Source: Pseudodesulfovibrio sp. 5S69
GTDB taxonomy: Bacteria > Desulfobacterota > Desulfovibrionia > Desulfovibrionales > Desulfovibrionaceae
Assembly: GCF_037094465.1 (NCBI RefSeq)
Contig: NZ_CP146609.1
Span: 3,343,501 to 3,407,500 of the forward strand
Length of the DNA stretch: 64,000 nucleotides
Direction of reading: 5' to 3'
Shown here: one piece after another, positions 42,629 to 52,330 of the stretch
How the letters are laid out: each line of letters opens with the position of its first letter
Position numbering within the stretch: the stretch's first letter is position 1
Program-made: the position numbers and the translations under genes
Notes under the pieces: generated by a model
What the model was told of the DNA's origin: nothing
Databases searched by the model: none
Seen by the model: only the letters and a program-made list of their open reading frames with translations

Positions 42629-43750
42629 TCAAAAGCCTTCATCCGCTTGGTGTCGTTCACCACTCAAAGCGTCGCGCAAGAAATTGAATGAGATATTTCT
42701 CTTTACATTCAACTTGTTATCGACCGATTCCCAATCTACTTCTTCCAACCACAGGTTCGGGTCAACATCATCCAGACTTGCGATCATCCTATTTTCCAGC
42801 CCCACCATCTTCAGGACTGAATTGAAACGAGCCAATCCTCTCATTCTATTTCCATATACTATAAATGGCTTATGGAATAGAATCGAAAAAATGCAACCGT
42901 GAAATGAATCGGTGATAACAAACTTTGCGTGGTTAAATCCCTCAATCCAGGATTGCACAGAAGGGTAAACCATATCTTCAATACGCTCGCTATCAGTATT
43001 TATCGAACCAACTTTAAACACATCATATGAAAGATCTTTCGATACAATATCTACTAATTTATTTTTTTCATCACTTTCATCCAGTATATATGTCAACAGT
43101 TCACCACTATAGTCAGCAGCATTACTGTTATCCAATAAGCTTAGATAACGAGTCTTGTCTAAAAGAGCTGTGGGATCCAAAACATGTGTAGCATCTCTAT
43201 TTAGATATTTCCTACAAAGCTCAACACCGGAGTCTTCTCTAACGGATACAGCTCTAAACTTTGCCAGTTGTTCCCTGAACTTTAAAGTTTCAGCTTCTGT
43301 ATAATCCCATGTTTCAACACCGAATGATGGCGCGTATGAAAAAAATATTGGATCTCCAGTTTCGACAAACCCGAAAAAAGCATAATCTATATATCTAAAT
43401 AAGCGAGCGCGCCAAACTTGATCACTACCAACGACATACGCATCATAATTATTTTTTGTAACCCTTAAAAAATCTTTCTTTGTGCTTAGGGGCTTAGTCT
43501 TAGGATTTATTTTTTCCTCGACAAATTCATGCAACTTTTTATATTCACTCTCCCGTTTGGCAAATTTGCCCATAAACTTGGATAGAATATACTTTTTGAT
43601 CAGGCGCTTCCACCCCTTCACACTTCCTGTCTTTATATAAAGCAATTCTGGACTATGTCCCAAATCACTTAACGTAGTCATTAATGCATACGCTTGGAGG
43701 ATTCCCCCGTAATTTTGACCAATATTATATGTTAAAAGAGCTATTCTCAT
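42629..43750 (-). CDS. Polysaccharide pyruvyl transferase family protein
   Basis: 373 residues from the ATG at 43750 (AAGGGT six bases upstream), in preference to the ATG two codons earlier. The family pattern is clear: NIGQNYGGILQAYAL near the start, YDAYVVGSDQVWR, SYAPSFG, AVSVREDSGVELC, DPTALLD and, near the C terminus, FVITDSFHGCIFSILFHKPFI. These enzymes attach pyruvate ketals (or related groups) to polysaccharide sugars, adding negative charge. The gene is AT-rich like its neighbour at 41673. A 152-base AT-rich gap without features lies upstream. Confidence 0.88.
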   Translation of the reverse strand: MRIALLTYNIGQNYGGILQAYALMTTLSDLGHSPELLYIKTGSVKGWKRLIKKYILSKFMGKFAKRESEYKKLHEFVEEKINPKTKPLSTKKDFLRVTKNNYDAYVVGSDQVWRARLFRYIDYAFFGFVETGDPIFFSYAPSFGVETWDYTEAETLKFREQLAKFRAVSVREDSGVELCRKYLNRDATHVLDPTALLDKTRYLSLLDNSNAADYSGELLTYILDESDEKNKLVDIVSKDLSYDVFKVGSINTDSERIEDMVYPSVQSWIEGFNHAKFVITDSFHGCIFSILFHKPFIVYGNRMRGLARFNSVLKMVGLENRMIASLDDVDPNLWLEEVDWESVDNKLNVKRNISFNFLRDALSGERHQADEGF

Positions 43751-43908
43751 CTGCATACCCTTATATATTACATGATAAATTACCGATGATTACGACAAAT
43801 CCTACTTTAAAACATTATCATCTAGTTCATGTTTGCAGCTTACCAACATCTGATCAATCAGCAAGAATCCCTGCTCCCAAAAGGATACTCATCCACCAGT
43901 ACTATTAC

Positions 43909-45672
43909 TTATTTGCCTAAAAGTTTTTTCACAAACCTCACTCCGGAATCCCCAAGAAGGTTCTTAGCAATTTCTTTGGCTTGACCTTCCGCCGTAGTTT
44001 CAAGATTCTTCAATATTTTCAATGCGTCGCTTTCATCCTGCGAATCCGTGAAGACCTCCAGGAGCATCGGCCTGCTCGTGAGCTCCGGCGTCAAAAAGCG
44101 TTCAATCACGGAGACGAATTCCTCTTTGTTCGAAGCGCAGAGATATTCAAACCCGAGCGCCGAAGCATAGCCCTTGACCAACTCCGGCGATTTGTTCCCG
44201 AAGTGTCCGGCCGCCGCGACATAGAGGTCCGCGTCCTCCCCCATCAGCCGTTGACCTGGATGCGTATAGAGGCGAAACTCCGTCCCGCGCCCATTGTTCA
44301 CGAGGAGAATCCGCACGTTGTTGCCGACATGGCGATTGCCCAACGAATTCATGTCATAGAAAAAGGTCAGATCACCCATGACCCCGAAGTGGAGGACTTC
44401 CGGATTCACCAGGGAGGCGCCGATAAGGGTCGAGAGTGCGCCGTCGATTCCGCGACACCCGACATTGGCGCTCGTCACCACGGAACGGGGCACATCGAAA
44501 AAGGTCCACGAACGCATGGTGTTGCTGACGCCAAAGTGCAAAACACAATGTTCGGGAATCCGCGGCGCGACGTTTTTCGCAATCCAGCCGTTGGATAACG
44601 GCATTTCCGGAATTTTGGCATACAGCCGGGCGTATTCGGCGAGGCACGCATTCAAATACTCATCTTCCGCCATCGACTCGGAAACAGGATTCTTAGCGTA
44701 ATGATCAAAGAAGGCCTGCTCATCCATATCGAAAATGTAGCGCAAATTGCGGAAGGTGTCCCGCACCTCGCCGTCCAGGCTCACGCGCCAGGCTTCCCGC
44801 AGGCTCATCATACGTCCGTAGGTATAATAGTCTCCCGACAACTCGCCGACATGGATCAACAGGTCCGGGAAGCAGAGCGGCGATGCATATTGGTCCTGCC
44901 CCGCGACGAGTGCAAACAGAACACGATATTTACCTTTGTATCCACTGCTATGATCGCAAAATACGATCGCATCATTGCGTGCGCAAAACGCATCGACGGC
45001 CTTTGTTTGCGCCTCAGTCCACGGAGCATGCGAGCAAACATAGATCGCAATTCGTTTTGCATCCTTGGGAAGTTGCGGAAACTCATCGTTACAGGTGATG
45101 CGGTTGATAACACGAACAGCCGGAAGCTCCTTGACGGGGAAATCTCCCCGGAGAGTCGCCAGATTTATGTGAACGGGACCGCCTCCGTTCCGGTGCAATT
45201 CCAATATCGCCGTATTCATTTTCAATTCCGCAAAGCGGAAATCCGCGTCGTCCTTGATGTGCGGAAGTTCAATCTTATACCGCACGGTATCCTTTGGCGA
45301 AATACTCCGATCAACGACTTGGGGCTCAAGATTCCCGATACCGTAATAACTGACGAAAAAGGTCACAGCCAGAATAGGCAATTTACGATAAAATGCTTCC
45401 GACAGTCCGGAAAAATAATTACGCGACGCTGTTGCACCGGTGCAGGTAAGGACCACCGGTTCTCCTGACTCTCCCGCCAATCCACAAGCCATGTAGGCCG
45501 CCGAGCGTTCATCCACGCAAGAGTACATCTCAAACCATGGATCGTGCTGGCAGCTCCCAACTAATGCCATATTGGTTGTTCCCGGGGAAGCAACCACTTT
45601 GCGAATACCGTGGGCCTTCAAGAGCGCGACAAGAATCTGGACATTTTTATCGTCAGAATAATACGTTTCCAT
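43909..45672 (-). CDS. MenD-like thiamine diphosphate-dependent enzyme
   Basis: 587 residues. The N-terminal pyrimidine-binding domain reads VVASPGTTNMALV and SCVDERSAAYMACGLAGESGEPVVL, with the catalytic Glu in DERSA as in MenD. The C-terminal domain has VMGDLTFFYDMNSLGN and LVNNGRGTEF, a GD-x(24-27)-NN-type thiamine diphosphate motif. MenD adds 2-oxoglutarate-derived carbon to isochorismate; the segments shared here suggest a carboligase or decarboxylase acting on a 2-oxo acid, but not menaquinone synthesis, since the setting is a sugar cluster. It may make an acyl or branched-sugar precursor. Base composition is intermediate between cassette and host. Confidence 0.78.
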   Translation of the reverse strand: METYYSDDKNVQILVALLKAHGIRKVVASPGTTNMALVGSCQHDPWFEMYSCVDERSAAYMACGLAGESGEPVVLTCTGATASRNYFSGLSEAFYRKLPILAVTFFVSYYGIGNLEPQVVDRSISPKDTVRYKIELPHIKDDADFRFAELKMNTAILELHRNGGGPVHINLATLRGDFPVKELPAVRVINRITCNDEFPQLPKDAKRIAIYVCSHAPWTEAQTKAVDAFCARNDAIVFCDHSSGYKGKYRVLFALVAGQDQYASPLCFPDLLIHVGELSGDYYTYGRMMSLREAWRVSLDGEVRDTFRNLRYIFDMDEQAFFDHYAKNPVSESMAEDEYLNACLAEYARLYAKIPEMPLSNGWIAKNVAPRIPEHCVLHFGVSNTMRSWTFFDVPRSVVTSANVGCRGIDGALSTLIGASLVNPEVLHFGVMGDLTFFYDMNSLGNRHVGNNVRILLVNNGRGTEFRLYTHPGQRLMGEDADLYVAAAGHFGNKSPELVKGYASALGFEYLCASNKEEFVSVIERFLTPELTSRPMLLEVFTDSQDESDALKILKNLETTAEGQAKEIAKNLLGDSGVRFVKKLLGK

Positions 45673-45678
45673 AGTGTA

Positions 45679-47220
45679 TTATACCTTCAAAAATTTGTTT
45701 TTAACTTGTTGAAGTTTTCCTAAAGCGAAAACTCGCTCATCCTTGGTCAACCCCCAAAAGAAAACGATGCCAACCGTTGTGGGAACACTAACAGCCGTCA
45801 TCAATACAACCCGCAAAAAAGACGGCGAGATCGGCAACAAAAAGACCAATAGCGGTAGGACAAAAGCCAAAATCGAAACGGGAACTATTTTATAAAAAAC
45901 TTCTTTCACATATAGAATAGGGCTGAATGCCATCATCCCCTTTAGCAAAACTACCCGTATTATAATCAACAGTATACGAATAACGAATTGCACACAATAC
46001 GCTGTCGCTGGCGGGTATCCGAGGGAAAAAAACCCCCACGTGATGATAAAGACAAAAATACTTACGCTATTTACGGCCAGGGCATAACGACGGATATTCC
46101 CCGTCGCCATCGCCCCCGTGAATAAGACTCCACCGAGTACCTGCGGTAACATCGCCAACAAAGTCAGTCGCACGAAAAGCGTCGCATGCGCGGGAACTTC
46201 TCCCAACCAAACCCGCAACACCGTATCCGCCTCAAGGAACAAAGGAACCACAAACATCAACGCCAAAAAATACGCAAGCTTGCTCCCGCGGCAAATCAGC
46301 TGAAACATATAATCCTTGTTGTCGGCCGCATAGGATTTAATGATCTGCGGATTCAGCGACATCGTAAAATTACCAATGAAACGCGACAGGGATGTCTGCA
46401 CCTGCATTGCGATCCCCCGGGCCGCATTGAGCGCGACCCCAAAAAACATATTCGTCAGGATATTTATGCCCTGCGAATTTATCATCCCGACAGAATTGCT
46501 GAAGAAAGCCCACCCGGCGAAGCCAAACATCTCCTTTATCAAGCCTTTGTCCCACACAAAACGTAAGCGGCTCGCCTTAAAGTGCATCCGACAATAGATG
46601 CTAACAGTCAGCTGAATGACAATGGTAACGCACGTCGACAATAACGCATACGTCTTCAACTTATCGAACGAAGATGCCATCAATAAAAAAACTATCCCTA
46701 GTTTCAGCACTACGTCCAGGATGCTCACGTAGGCAAATGTCTTCATATGTTCGTGTGCGATAATCATCGCGTTATACGCAACGCTGATTAACCCGACCCC
46801 AAAGCTGCCGGCGGAGCAGATCAAGACCCAGTTCGCGGCATCCATGCGCTCTGCGGGGATGTTCAGCTTCGCATTCACGAACCAGCCGCCCCCCACCAAG
46901 ACAAGGGAGACAAGGATTGCCGCAAGTATCAACTGAATCAAAACGCTTGTCGAAAAAACCGTGTTCAGGCGATGCTTGTCCCCCCGCCCAAGCTCAAACG
47001 TGAGGAATCGGCTGATCGCCCCCGACAGCGCCCCGGAAATGCTCGCGAACATCCCTACCACGCCGCCGACGACATTAAAAATACCGAAGTCGTCGACCCC
47101 CAACGTCGCCAAAACCACCCGGCTCGTGTAAAGGCTGACCAGCAAAGTCACGATCGACCGCAAATACAAAAAGATCGTATTCTTGGCGATTCGGCTACTA
47201 TTTCCTGCATTAGAGGACAT
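45679..47220 (-). CDS. Wzx-type polysaccharide flippase
   Basis: 513 residues with about 14 hydrophobic segments. The N terminus (RIAKNTIFLYLRSIVTLLVSLYTSRVVLATLGVDDFGIFNVVGG) is the classic MOP-superfamily start. QGINILTNMFFGVALNAARGIA in the middle is typical of Wzx-like proteins of Bacteroidetes and Firmicutes type. It moves undecaprenyl-linked repeat units to the periplasmic face. The stop is six bases before the MenD-like gene. No clear ribosome site is visible upstream of the ATG. Confidence 0.9.
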   Translation of the reverse strand: MSSNAGNSSRIAKNTIFLYLRSIVTLLVSLYTSRVVLATLGVDDFGIFNVVGGVVGMFASISGALSGAISRFLTFELGRGDKHRLNTVFSTSVLIQLILAAILVSLVLVGGGWFVNAKLNIPAERMDAANWVLICSAGSFGVGLISVAYNAMIIAHEHMKTFAYVSILDVVLKLGIVFLLMASSFDKLKTYALLSTCVTIVIQLTVSIYCRMHFKASRLRFVWDKGLIKEMFGFAGWAFFSNSVGMINSQGINILTNMFFGVALNAARGIAMQVQTSLSRFIGNFTMSLNPQIIKSYAADNKDYMFQLICRGSKLAYFLALMFVVPLFLEADTVLRVWLGEVPAHATLFVRLTLLAMLPQVLGGVLFTGAMATGNIRRYALAVNSVSIFVFIITWGFFSLGYPPATAYCVQFVIRILLIIIRVVLLKGMMAFSPILYVKEVFYKIVPVSILAFVLPLLVFLLPISPSFLRVVLMTAVSVPTTVGIVFFWGLTKDERVFALGKLQQVKNKFLKV

Positions 47221-47245
47221 GATATTTCAGCTACTTAAAATAAGA

Positions 47246-48340
47246 TTAATGGAATAAATGCCGAACTTTTCTGAGCAACTTCACAACGAACGAAAGCCGG
47301 AATCGTTCCAGCGCATATACTATTCTCAACTTTAATGAAGGGATTTCACTCAAAGGAGTATACTCTCCTGCCGCGCGGTCATTCATTGCCTCAAGTGTCC
47401 AATTTATACCACGAAAAGACGGGCTCTTTAAAAATACCCCGAGACAATGACGCAATCCTTCCTCTGTTTTCCTGAAAGCATCCACATCAACAAATTGTTT
47501 TACTTTACTGTTATCAAACCGACGATTAAAATAGCGGCTATATATCACCTGGTATTTGCTGATATACAAATTTGATGATTTTTTGGTCATAACAACTTTG
47601 GGGCGGGCTCCAAGATGCGTCTCCAAGACATCCAAATAAAGCTCCAAGATCTCATCCCAACGGAAGGCCTCCTCCGATGTAATCTGGAAAATCTCCCCCA
47701 GCGCTTTGGCGTTTCCCACAATAGATGCAATGCCTTTGGCAACATCCAACCCATACGTCATTGCTGTCAGTTTATCTGCAATATCATCCGAAAACACAAT
47801 GCTGCGCCCGTGCAATACACGATAAAGCCACGACTCTTTCTCTAGCACGCCTAACTGCAAACGCGTTTCGCTAAAGGTGATACTCGGACGAATCACAGTC
47901 CAGTTCCGATATCCTGAATCACACAGAAGATCCTCCTGCCGCGCTTTGGCTAGAGCATACTCATCTGTTTTTAAATAAACCTCGTCTGTCGAAACATCCA
48001 ATAACCGTGGCGTATTCTCCGTTATCGGAACATCGGATTCGGAATAAACACGAGCGGAGCTTATAAAAACATACTGCGATGTTGCGCCGAGCAACAAATC
48101 GATCCGGGATTTGAATTCGCCAGTCTTGTAAACCATAAAATCAATTATCACATCCCAGGAATCTTTCAGAATTTCAACAAGAAAGCCATTGTCCCGAGCA
48201 TTTCCCTGCAAATATCGGATTCTTCCATGATCTGAATGCTTAGATCTAGATGTCACGAAAATTTCAGTAGCTTTTCCGTCAAGGAGCTCCACCAAATGAG
48301 TTCCCATCGCCCCTGTTCCACCTAAAATTAAAACATTCAT
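47246..48340 (-). CDS. NAD-dependent epimerase/dehydratase (SDR family)
   Basis: 364 residues from the ATG at 48340, preceded by AAAGGA at about ten bases; the frame extends ten codons further. The Rossmann motif GGTGAMGTH is at 7-15, and the catalytic residues are probably in VFISSARVYS and YALAKARQED (Tyr-x-x-x-Lys: YALAK). The C-terminal half is less typical and about 60 residues longer than in GalE. It may alter a nucleotide sugar for the transferred cassette. AT-rich codon use marks it as part of the cassette. The decayed GT4 copy lies about 100 bases upstream. Confidence 0.82.
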   Translation of the reverse strand: MNVLILGGTGAMGTHLVELLDGKATEIFVTSRSKHSDHGRIRYLQGNARDNGFLVEILKDSWDVIIDFMVYKTGEFKSRIDLLLGATSQYVFISSARVYSESDVPITENTPRLLDVSTDEVYLKTDEYALAKARQEDLLCDSGYRNWTVIRPSITFSETRLQLGVLEKESWLYRVLHGRSIVFSDDIADKLTAMTYGLDVAKGIASIVGNAKALGEIFQITSEEAFRWDEILELYLDVLETHLGARPKVVMTKKSSNLYISKYQVIYSRYFNRRFDNSKVKQFVDVDAFRKTEEGLRHCLGVFLKSPSFRGINWTLEAMNDRAAGEYTPLSEIPSLKLRIVYALERFRLSFVVKLLRKVRHLFH

Positions 48341-48439
48341 ACTAATTGATCCTTTTACATGAGTCCTCATCTTGAATGGTCAGAGATATGGCAGGAGCTC
48401 GTTGTGATAAGACTTGTGAGGTGGTTTACATCAGGAATT

Positions 48440-48720
48440 TTTTACAGGCGAGTCGTTGACGCGGGCGAACAATCTGTCGATCCAGGGATGCAGCCTGCCC
48501 ATGGGCAGGATAGTGAAATGCTCGGGTAGCCCTGACCAGCCCGTTTCCATCGGCAGCCAAGGGTTGTATAGAAACAGGATTTGCAGTCATGGCTGTGAAA
48601 ACCCCGTGACATGTTCATTGAAGGTCTTCCGGATGCCCAAGGCAACCCCGCAGCCGAGATCCGGAAGCCGCCGAAACCGTTGCCGATGTTAATACGCATG
48701 ATGCGAAATTTCTTCATGGC
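48440..48720 (-). pseudogene. Decayed copy of the GT4 gene at 40386-41498
   Basis: The segment starts with MKKFRIMRINIGNGFGGF, matching MKKLRVMHVIIGNGFGGL of the intact gene, then loses about 40 codons, continues with HSHDCKSCFYTTLGC (intact: HSHDYKPFFYTTLGC), and then needs a frameshift to read EHFTILPMGRLHP and DRLFAR (intact: EHSSILSMSRKHQ and GRLFAR). The C-terminal two thirds are absent. The match extends upstream of the start codon at the DNA level. This is therefore a truncated, frameshifted duplicate. Confidence 0.85.
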
Positions 48721-48798
48721 CGATTCAATCCTTTGCCTACGCATTTCATTGGCTATCTGGCATCGTTCATCGTTTCTCCCAATCAATGGCTGATGCAG

Positions 48799-49938
48799 CT
48801 AGAGTCGGGATATCAAATCGAAGTAGCGGCGGGCCGCATTCTCGACGCCGTGACGCTCCAGGACCATTTCCCTGGCATGTTCCGCCCTCCCTGCGGCCCC
48901 ATCTTGATCCTTGAGCACCATCAATATCTTTTCGGCCACCTCCCCGGTATCCTTGCATTTTGCAAGCAGACCGTTGACATTGTCCCCTATGTAGTCGGGT
49001 GCCGTGTAAAACTCGGTACAAACCACGGGCCGGGAAAAAAACATGGCCTCGGCCAGAACCATGGGGGATGCTTCACCGTGAGTCGAGGTCAAGGCGAACA
49101 TCCTGCAGCGGGAAAGGTAGGCATAGGGATTGGCCACATACCCGACCAGATCCACCTTGTCGGCAATTCCCCTGTCGTCAATCATAGCCTGGAGGTCGTT
49201 GCGTTTCGGGCCGTCGCCGAGAATGACCAGCCGGGCGTCCGGAACATCCTTTCTGACGATGTCAAAGGCACCGATCAATGTCGGGAAATCCTTCATGATG
49301 TCCAACCGGCCGATGGACAGAATGGTGTTGTTGTCGGGAGTGAGCCAGGGGTGACCCGGATCATCCTTGGCCAGATCCGACAGTCTGTCGTCCACCGCCG
49401 GGTTGTAGTACAAATCGAATTTCTGTCCATAATAGGCCTCGCAGCCTGGGATGAGGCGCGGGGCCACGGTGATTCGGGTATCCGAACACCGGGCGACCCC
49501 CACCAGCAGCGAAGAGAGAAACTTCCCCTTGTAGCCTTTCTCGCGGTCGAACCCCGGCGACTGGTTGTGAACGGACAAAACCCATCTGGGCCGCTTCGAC
49601 TTGGGATACAGGCTCAGCAGCAGCCCGGCTACCAGGTTGGGCAAATGCCAGAAGGAAAAGAGGATGTCCGGTCTGAATCGGTCCACATATCCCTTCAATT
49701 TGTACACATTCTTCGGGAGGTAGCGGTTGGCCATCATGTCGATGCCGGGCGCGTCGAACAGTTCCGCCTTGTCGCCGAGGCGCTCTCTGCTCAGGATGCT
49801 GTTTTCCTCCAACCGCTGGCCGGAAACGCAAAAGTCCACTCTATCGTGCAATTGATCGATAATATGTTCGATGACCCGCTCGATTCCGCCCTGACCTATC
49901 GTCGGAAGATAAAACAGCACTCGCTTCTTTTTTTTCAT
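48799..49938 (-). CDS. Family 4 glycosyltransferase
   Basis: 379 residues from the ATG at 49938 with GAGGA five bases upstream. GT-B features: LPTIGQGGIERVIEH (N-terminal glycine loop), VLSVHNQSPG, ILSIGRLDIMKDFPTLIGAF, VILGDGPKRNDLQ and the donor site ALTSTHGEASPMVLAEAMFFSRPVV. This is close to WbpH/GalNAc or GalF-type transferases of O-antigen loci. Base composition is back to that of the host genome, so it lies outside the AT-rich cassette. Confidence 0.9.
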   Translation of the reverse strand: MKKKKRVLFYLPTIGQGGIERVIEHIIDQLHDRVDFCVSGQRLEENSILSRERLGDKAELFDAPGIDMMANRYLPKNVYKLKGYVDRFRPDILFSFWHLPNLVAGLLLSLYPKSKRPRWVLSVHNQSPGFDREKGYKGKFLSSLLVGVARCSDTRITVAPRLIPGCEAYYGQKFDLYYNPAVDDRLSDLAKDDPGHPWLTPDNNTILSIGRLDIMKDFPTLIGAFDIVRKDVPDARLVILGDGPKRNDLQAMIDDRGIADKVDLVGYVANPYAYLSRCRMFALTSTHGEASPMVLAEAMFFSRPVVCTEFYTAPDYIGDNVNGLLAKCKDTGEVAEKILMVLKDQDGAAGRAEHAREMVLERHGVENAARRYFDLISRL

Positions 49939-50070
49939 ACAATCCTCGAATTCCCTGATACGACACACAGCAGCTGTAATTCAAATCCCGCCGCACTTCG
50001 CGCCAATCAATTCCTTTTGCTCATGGCTATCTGCGCCAATTCCCTGCGGGCATGCTCCCAGTCATCCGGG

Positions 50071-51981
50071 TCAACGGACCAGCTGATACCCTTTATGGAT
50101 ATATGTAGGGTCATTCTTGTTCGAAACGCCAAGCTCCCACAGACTTTCAGGAACCATCTTTTTGACCAGTGCTTCCACAGCCTGAGGATCGACCTCGTGA
50201 GCCATCCTGAGGTATTCGTAATCCTGCAGACCGCGCCGCCATAGTTTCAGACGCAGGCTGGCGATAGGGCCAAGAAGACCGTAGCTGTCCTCCGGATAGA
50301 CGGTATCCGTTCCCGGATAAAACAAGAGGCCGTCACCGTTGCCATACCCATTACCCCATTCGCCGTATTTGGAATGGATACTTCCTTTTTTTCGACCAAA
50401 GGTACATGCCTCACGAAATACGTTGGTCTGATATCTTACCGTACTGGGATTATGATAGTTGGTACCAGCCCAGAAAAACCATCTATCTATGTTGTGTTTA
50501 AACTGTATCCAGCCATTCACTCGTAGGGCGACACCATCATCCTCGATCATAAAAGTGCCGCTTGAAGGACGCCAACCATTGCAGGTCATCACTTTGCCCT
50601 TCTCGGCCTTCAACTTGGCCAGCGCCTTTTGATATACATCTTTTTGTCCCCACCCTTCCAAGGCGATATCGACATCCGACATATATTGCTGCTTGACTGG
50701 GAGCGGAACAGTGCAAAAAGTCTTCAAACGGTGTCCCGAACCCGGATTGGTCTTTATCCACTGCGCCCATTGCTCGACCTCAGCAAAAGCCTTTTTCCCG
50801 TGGGGCTCGTCCTTCAAATAAATGAAATACTCCACGTCCGGGTAGCTCTTCTCCATAGAATCAACGACATGGTTGGAGAGCTTCCACATGGCTTCCTTGC
50901 TCTTCTGAGCCGAACTGCGCAGCATTCTCCAAATACCATAGGTACCTACGGAATAGATGTCGGACGGGACGCCGTAACCGGGGCCCTCGTAATCATGCTT
51001 ATGGGTAAACAACTCTCCATCGAACACCTTGCCCATCCGGGAAAACCGTTCCTTGCTGAAAAGTTCCACCCCCTGCGTAATCATGTGGACCCTATGCCGC
51101 TTGGCCATCTGCATGTATCGGTACCAAGCCGTGTCCATGGTCTTCCGAATCGCTGGGGTCACACTGCCCGCGTCCCTCCACTTGATCCCGGTAAACCGAT
51201 AGTAGATGTCCTCCGTATTCATCCAGACCATGGTCTTGGCATTGAACTTGTCAGGCATGTCCAAGGGCAACACCTCCAGTTCGATGGGCAGTTCGAGAGG
51301 GCTGCCGCCCCCCTCCGCCACGGTCAGAGTCCCCTTGTAGATACCCGGCTTGGCGTCACGCGGAACATAGATGTCCGTCCAGATGCTTTGATTCTCGCCC
51401 TTGGGGATGGAGAAGGAACCTACGGCTTCGATGGGCACGGCGATGTCGGGATAAAATTTGAAGGCGTTGGGGCGATCCTTGAACTCGCCGTGGGATTTTG
51501 CCTTGGACCAGGACAGGGTGTACGGCAATTGCAGCTTCTCGGGCACATGCCGCTCATCATAGGTGGGGGAATAGGCCAACTGCGACAACCCGACAATCTG
51601 GAGATAACGGACGAAAAACAACTCGATGTTCCTGCCGCGATAGTCGAAGACTCCATCGCCTTCAGCCTTACGCGACGAAATTTTGCCGTCGTCGGATACC
51701 AGGTCGCTGACGGAGACCCGCACGTCCTGGGCCTTGCTCGAAGCACTCTCGATCACCGTGTTGAAATTGACCACTTCGTTCCGGGCGGCGAACAGGTGGA
51801 TGGTCCTGCCGTCCCATACGCTGTTCGCCACGTCCGCTCCCTTGGATGCGCGCAACTCATCCTTGACGACCTTGTCCTCGCCGTTATTGACCCAAACGGC
51901 CGTTATGGACCCGGCGCGGGCATTGACGCCCCACGCAACGATAAACAGGATCGCAAGAACCGCATAATACAATTTCTTCAT
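50071..51981 (-). CDS. Secreted DUF4091 / glycoside hydrolase 123-like protein
   Basis: 636 residues from the ATG at 51981 (a GTG three codons earlier is possible). A signal peptide is clear: KKLYYAVLAILFIVAWG followed by ARA. Residues about 30-250 form beta-rich domains (WDGRTIHLFAARNEVVNFNTVI, DIYVPRDAKPGIYKGTLTV). The catalytic-like region has YFIYLKDEPHG, the KDEP motif of GH123 N-acetyl-galactosaminidases and DUF4091, and ends with GLQDYEYLRMA, typical of DUF4091. It probably acts in the periplasm or outside on polysaccharide, perhaps trimming or turnover of the product of this cluster. Confidence 0.83.
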   Translation of the reverse strand: MKKLYYAVLAILFIVAWGVNARAGSITAVWVNNGEDKVVKDELRASKGADVANSVWDGRTIHLFAARNEVVNFNTVIESASSKAQDVRVSVSDLVSDDGKISSRKAEGDGVFDYRGRNIELFFVRYLQIVGLSQLAYSPTYDERHVPEKLQLPYTLSWSKAKSHGEFKDRPNAFKFYPDIAVPIEAVGSFSIPKGENQSIWTDIYVPRDAKPGIYKGTLTVAEGGGSPLELPIELEVLPLDMPDKFNAKTMVWMNTEDIYYRFTGIKWRDAGSVTPAIRKTMDTAWYRYMQMAKRHRVHMITQGVELFSKERFSRMGKVFDGELFTHKHDYEGPGYGVPSDIYSVGTYGIWRMLRSSAQKSKEAMWKLSNHVVDSMEKSYPDVEYFIYLKDEPHGKKAFAEVEQWAQWIKTNPGSGHRLKTFCTVPLPVKQQYMSDVDIALEGWGQKDVYQKALAKLKAEKGKVMTCNGWRPSSGTFMIEDDGVALRVNGWIQFKHNIDRWFFWAGTNYHNPSTVRYQTNVFREACTFGRKKGSIHSKYGEWGNGYGNGDGLLFYPGTDTVYPEDSYGLLGPIASLRLKLWRRGLQDYEYLRMAHEVDPQAVEALVKKMVPESLWELGVSNKNDPTYIHKGYQLVR

Positions 51982-52107
51982 AAGCCCCACCTTTCTCCGC
52001 CGTTGAGAGAATCAAGCCAAATCTTCGGGCATAGTTGAAATAAGGAACCCACCCTGAGTGCTTTTCCCGCCCGATACAACATCGGCTCCAACATGTCCTC
52101 TCGTTTC

Positions 52108-52200
52108 GTTTACAATAGTGTCCAGCCATTAAGAAAATTATTTCAAATTGATAGATGACATACTGATGCCCAAACACAAGCGCAACAGCCCACCCTTCAT
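52108..52200 (+). mobile_element. Short remnant of an IS 5' end
   Basis: The segment from 52108 (GTTTACAATAGTGTCCAGCC) to the frame ATGCCCAAACACAAGCGCAA at 52166 parallels the start of the transposase relic at 53533-53620 (GTTTATAATCACATCCAGCC and ATGTCCAAACGCAAACGCAA at 53592). The distances from element to ATG agree within two bases (57-58 and 59). Nothing downstream of about 52200 continues the transposase. The rest of the 349-base gap 51982-52330 shows no gene. Confidence 0.5.
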
Positions 52201-52330
52201 CGCCCCTGCCCCATGAATACCCACGAGAGAAATACGCCCCTTAAACGGCGCGGCCTGTCGAGATCGTGCCGTTTGCCAAAAAGAACCGACAAAGACCGCC
52301 AGAGCGGACGGTCATCGGCTATCGCTCCTC

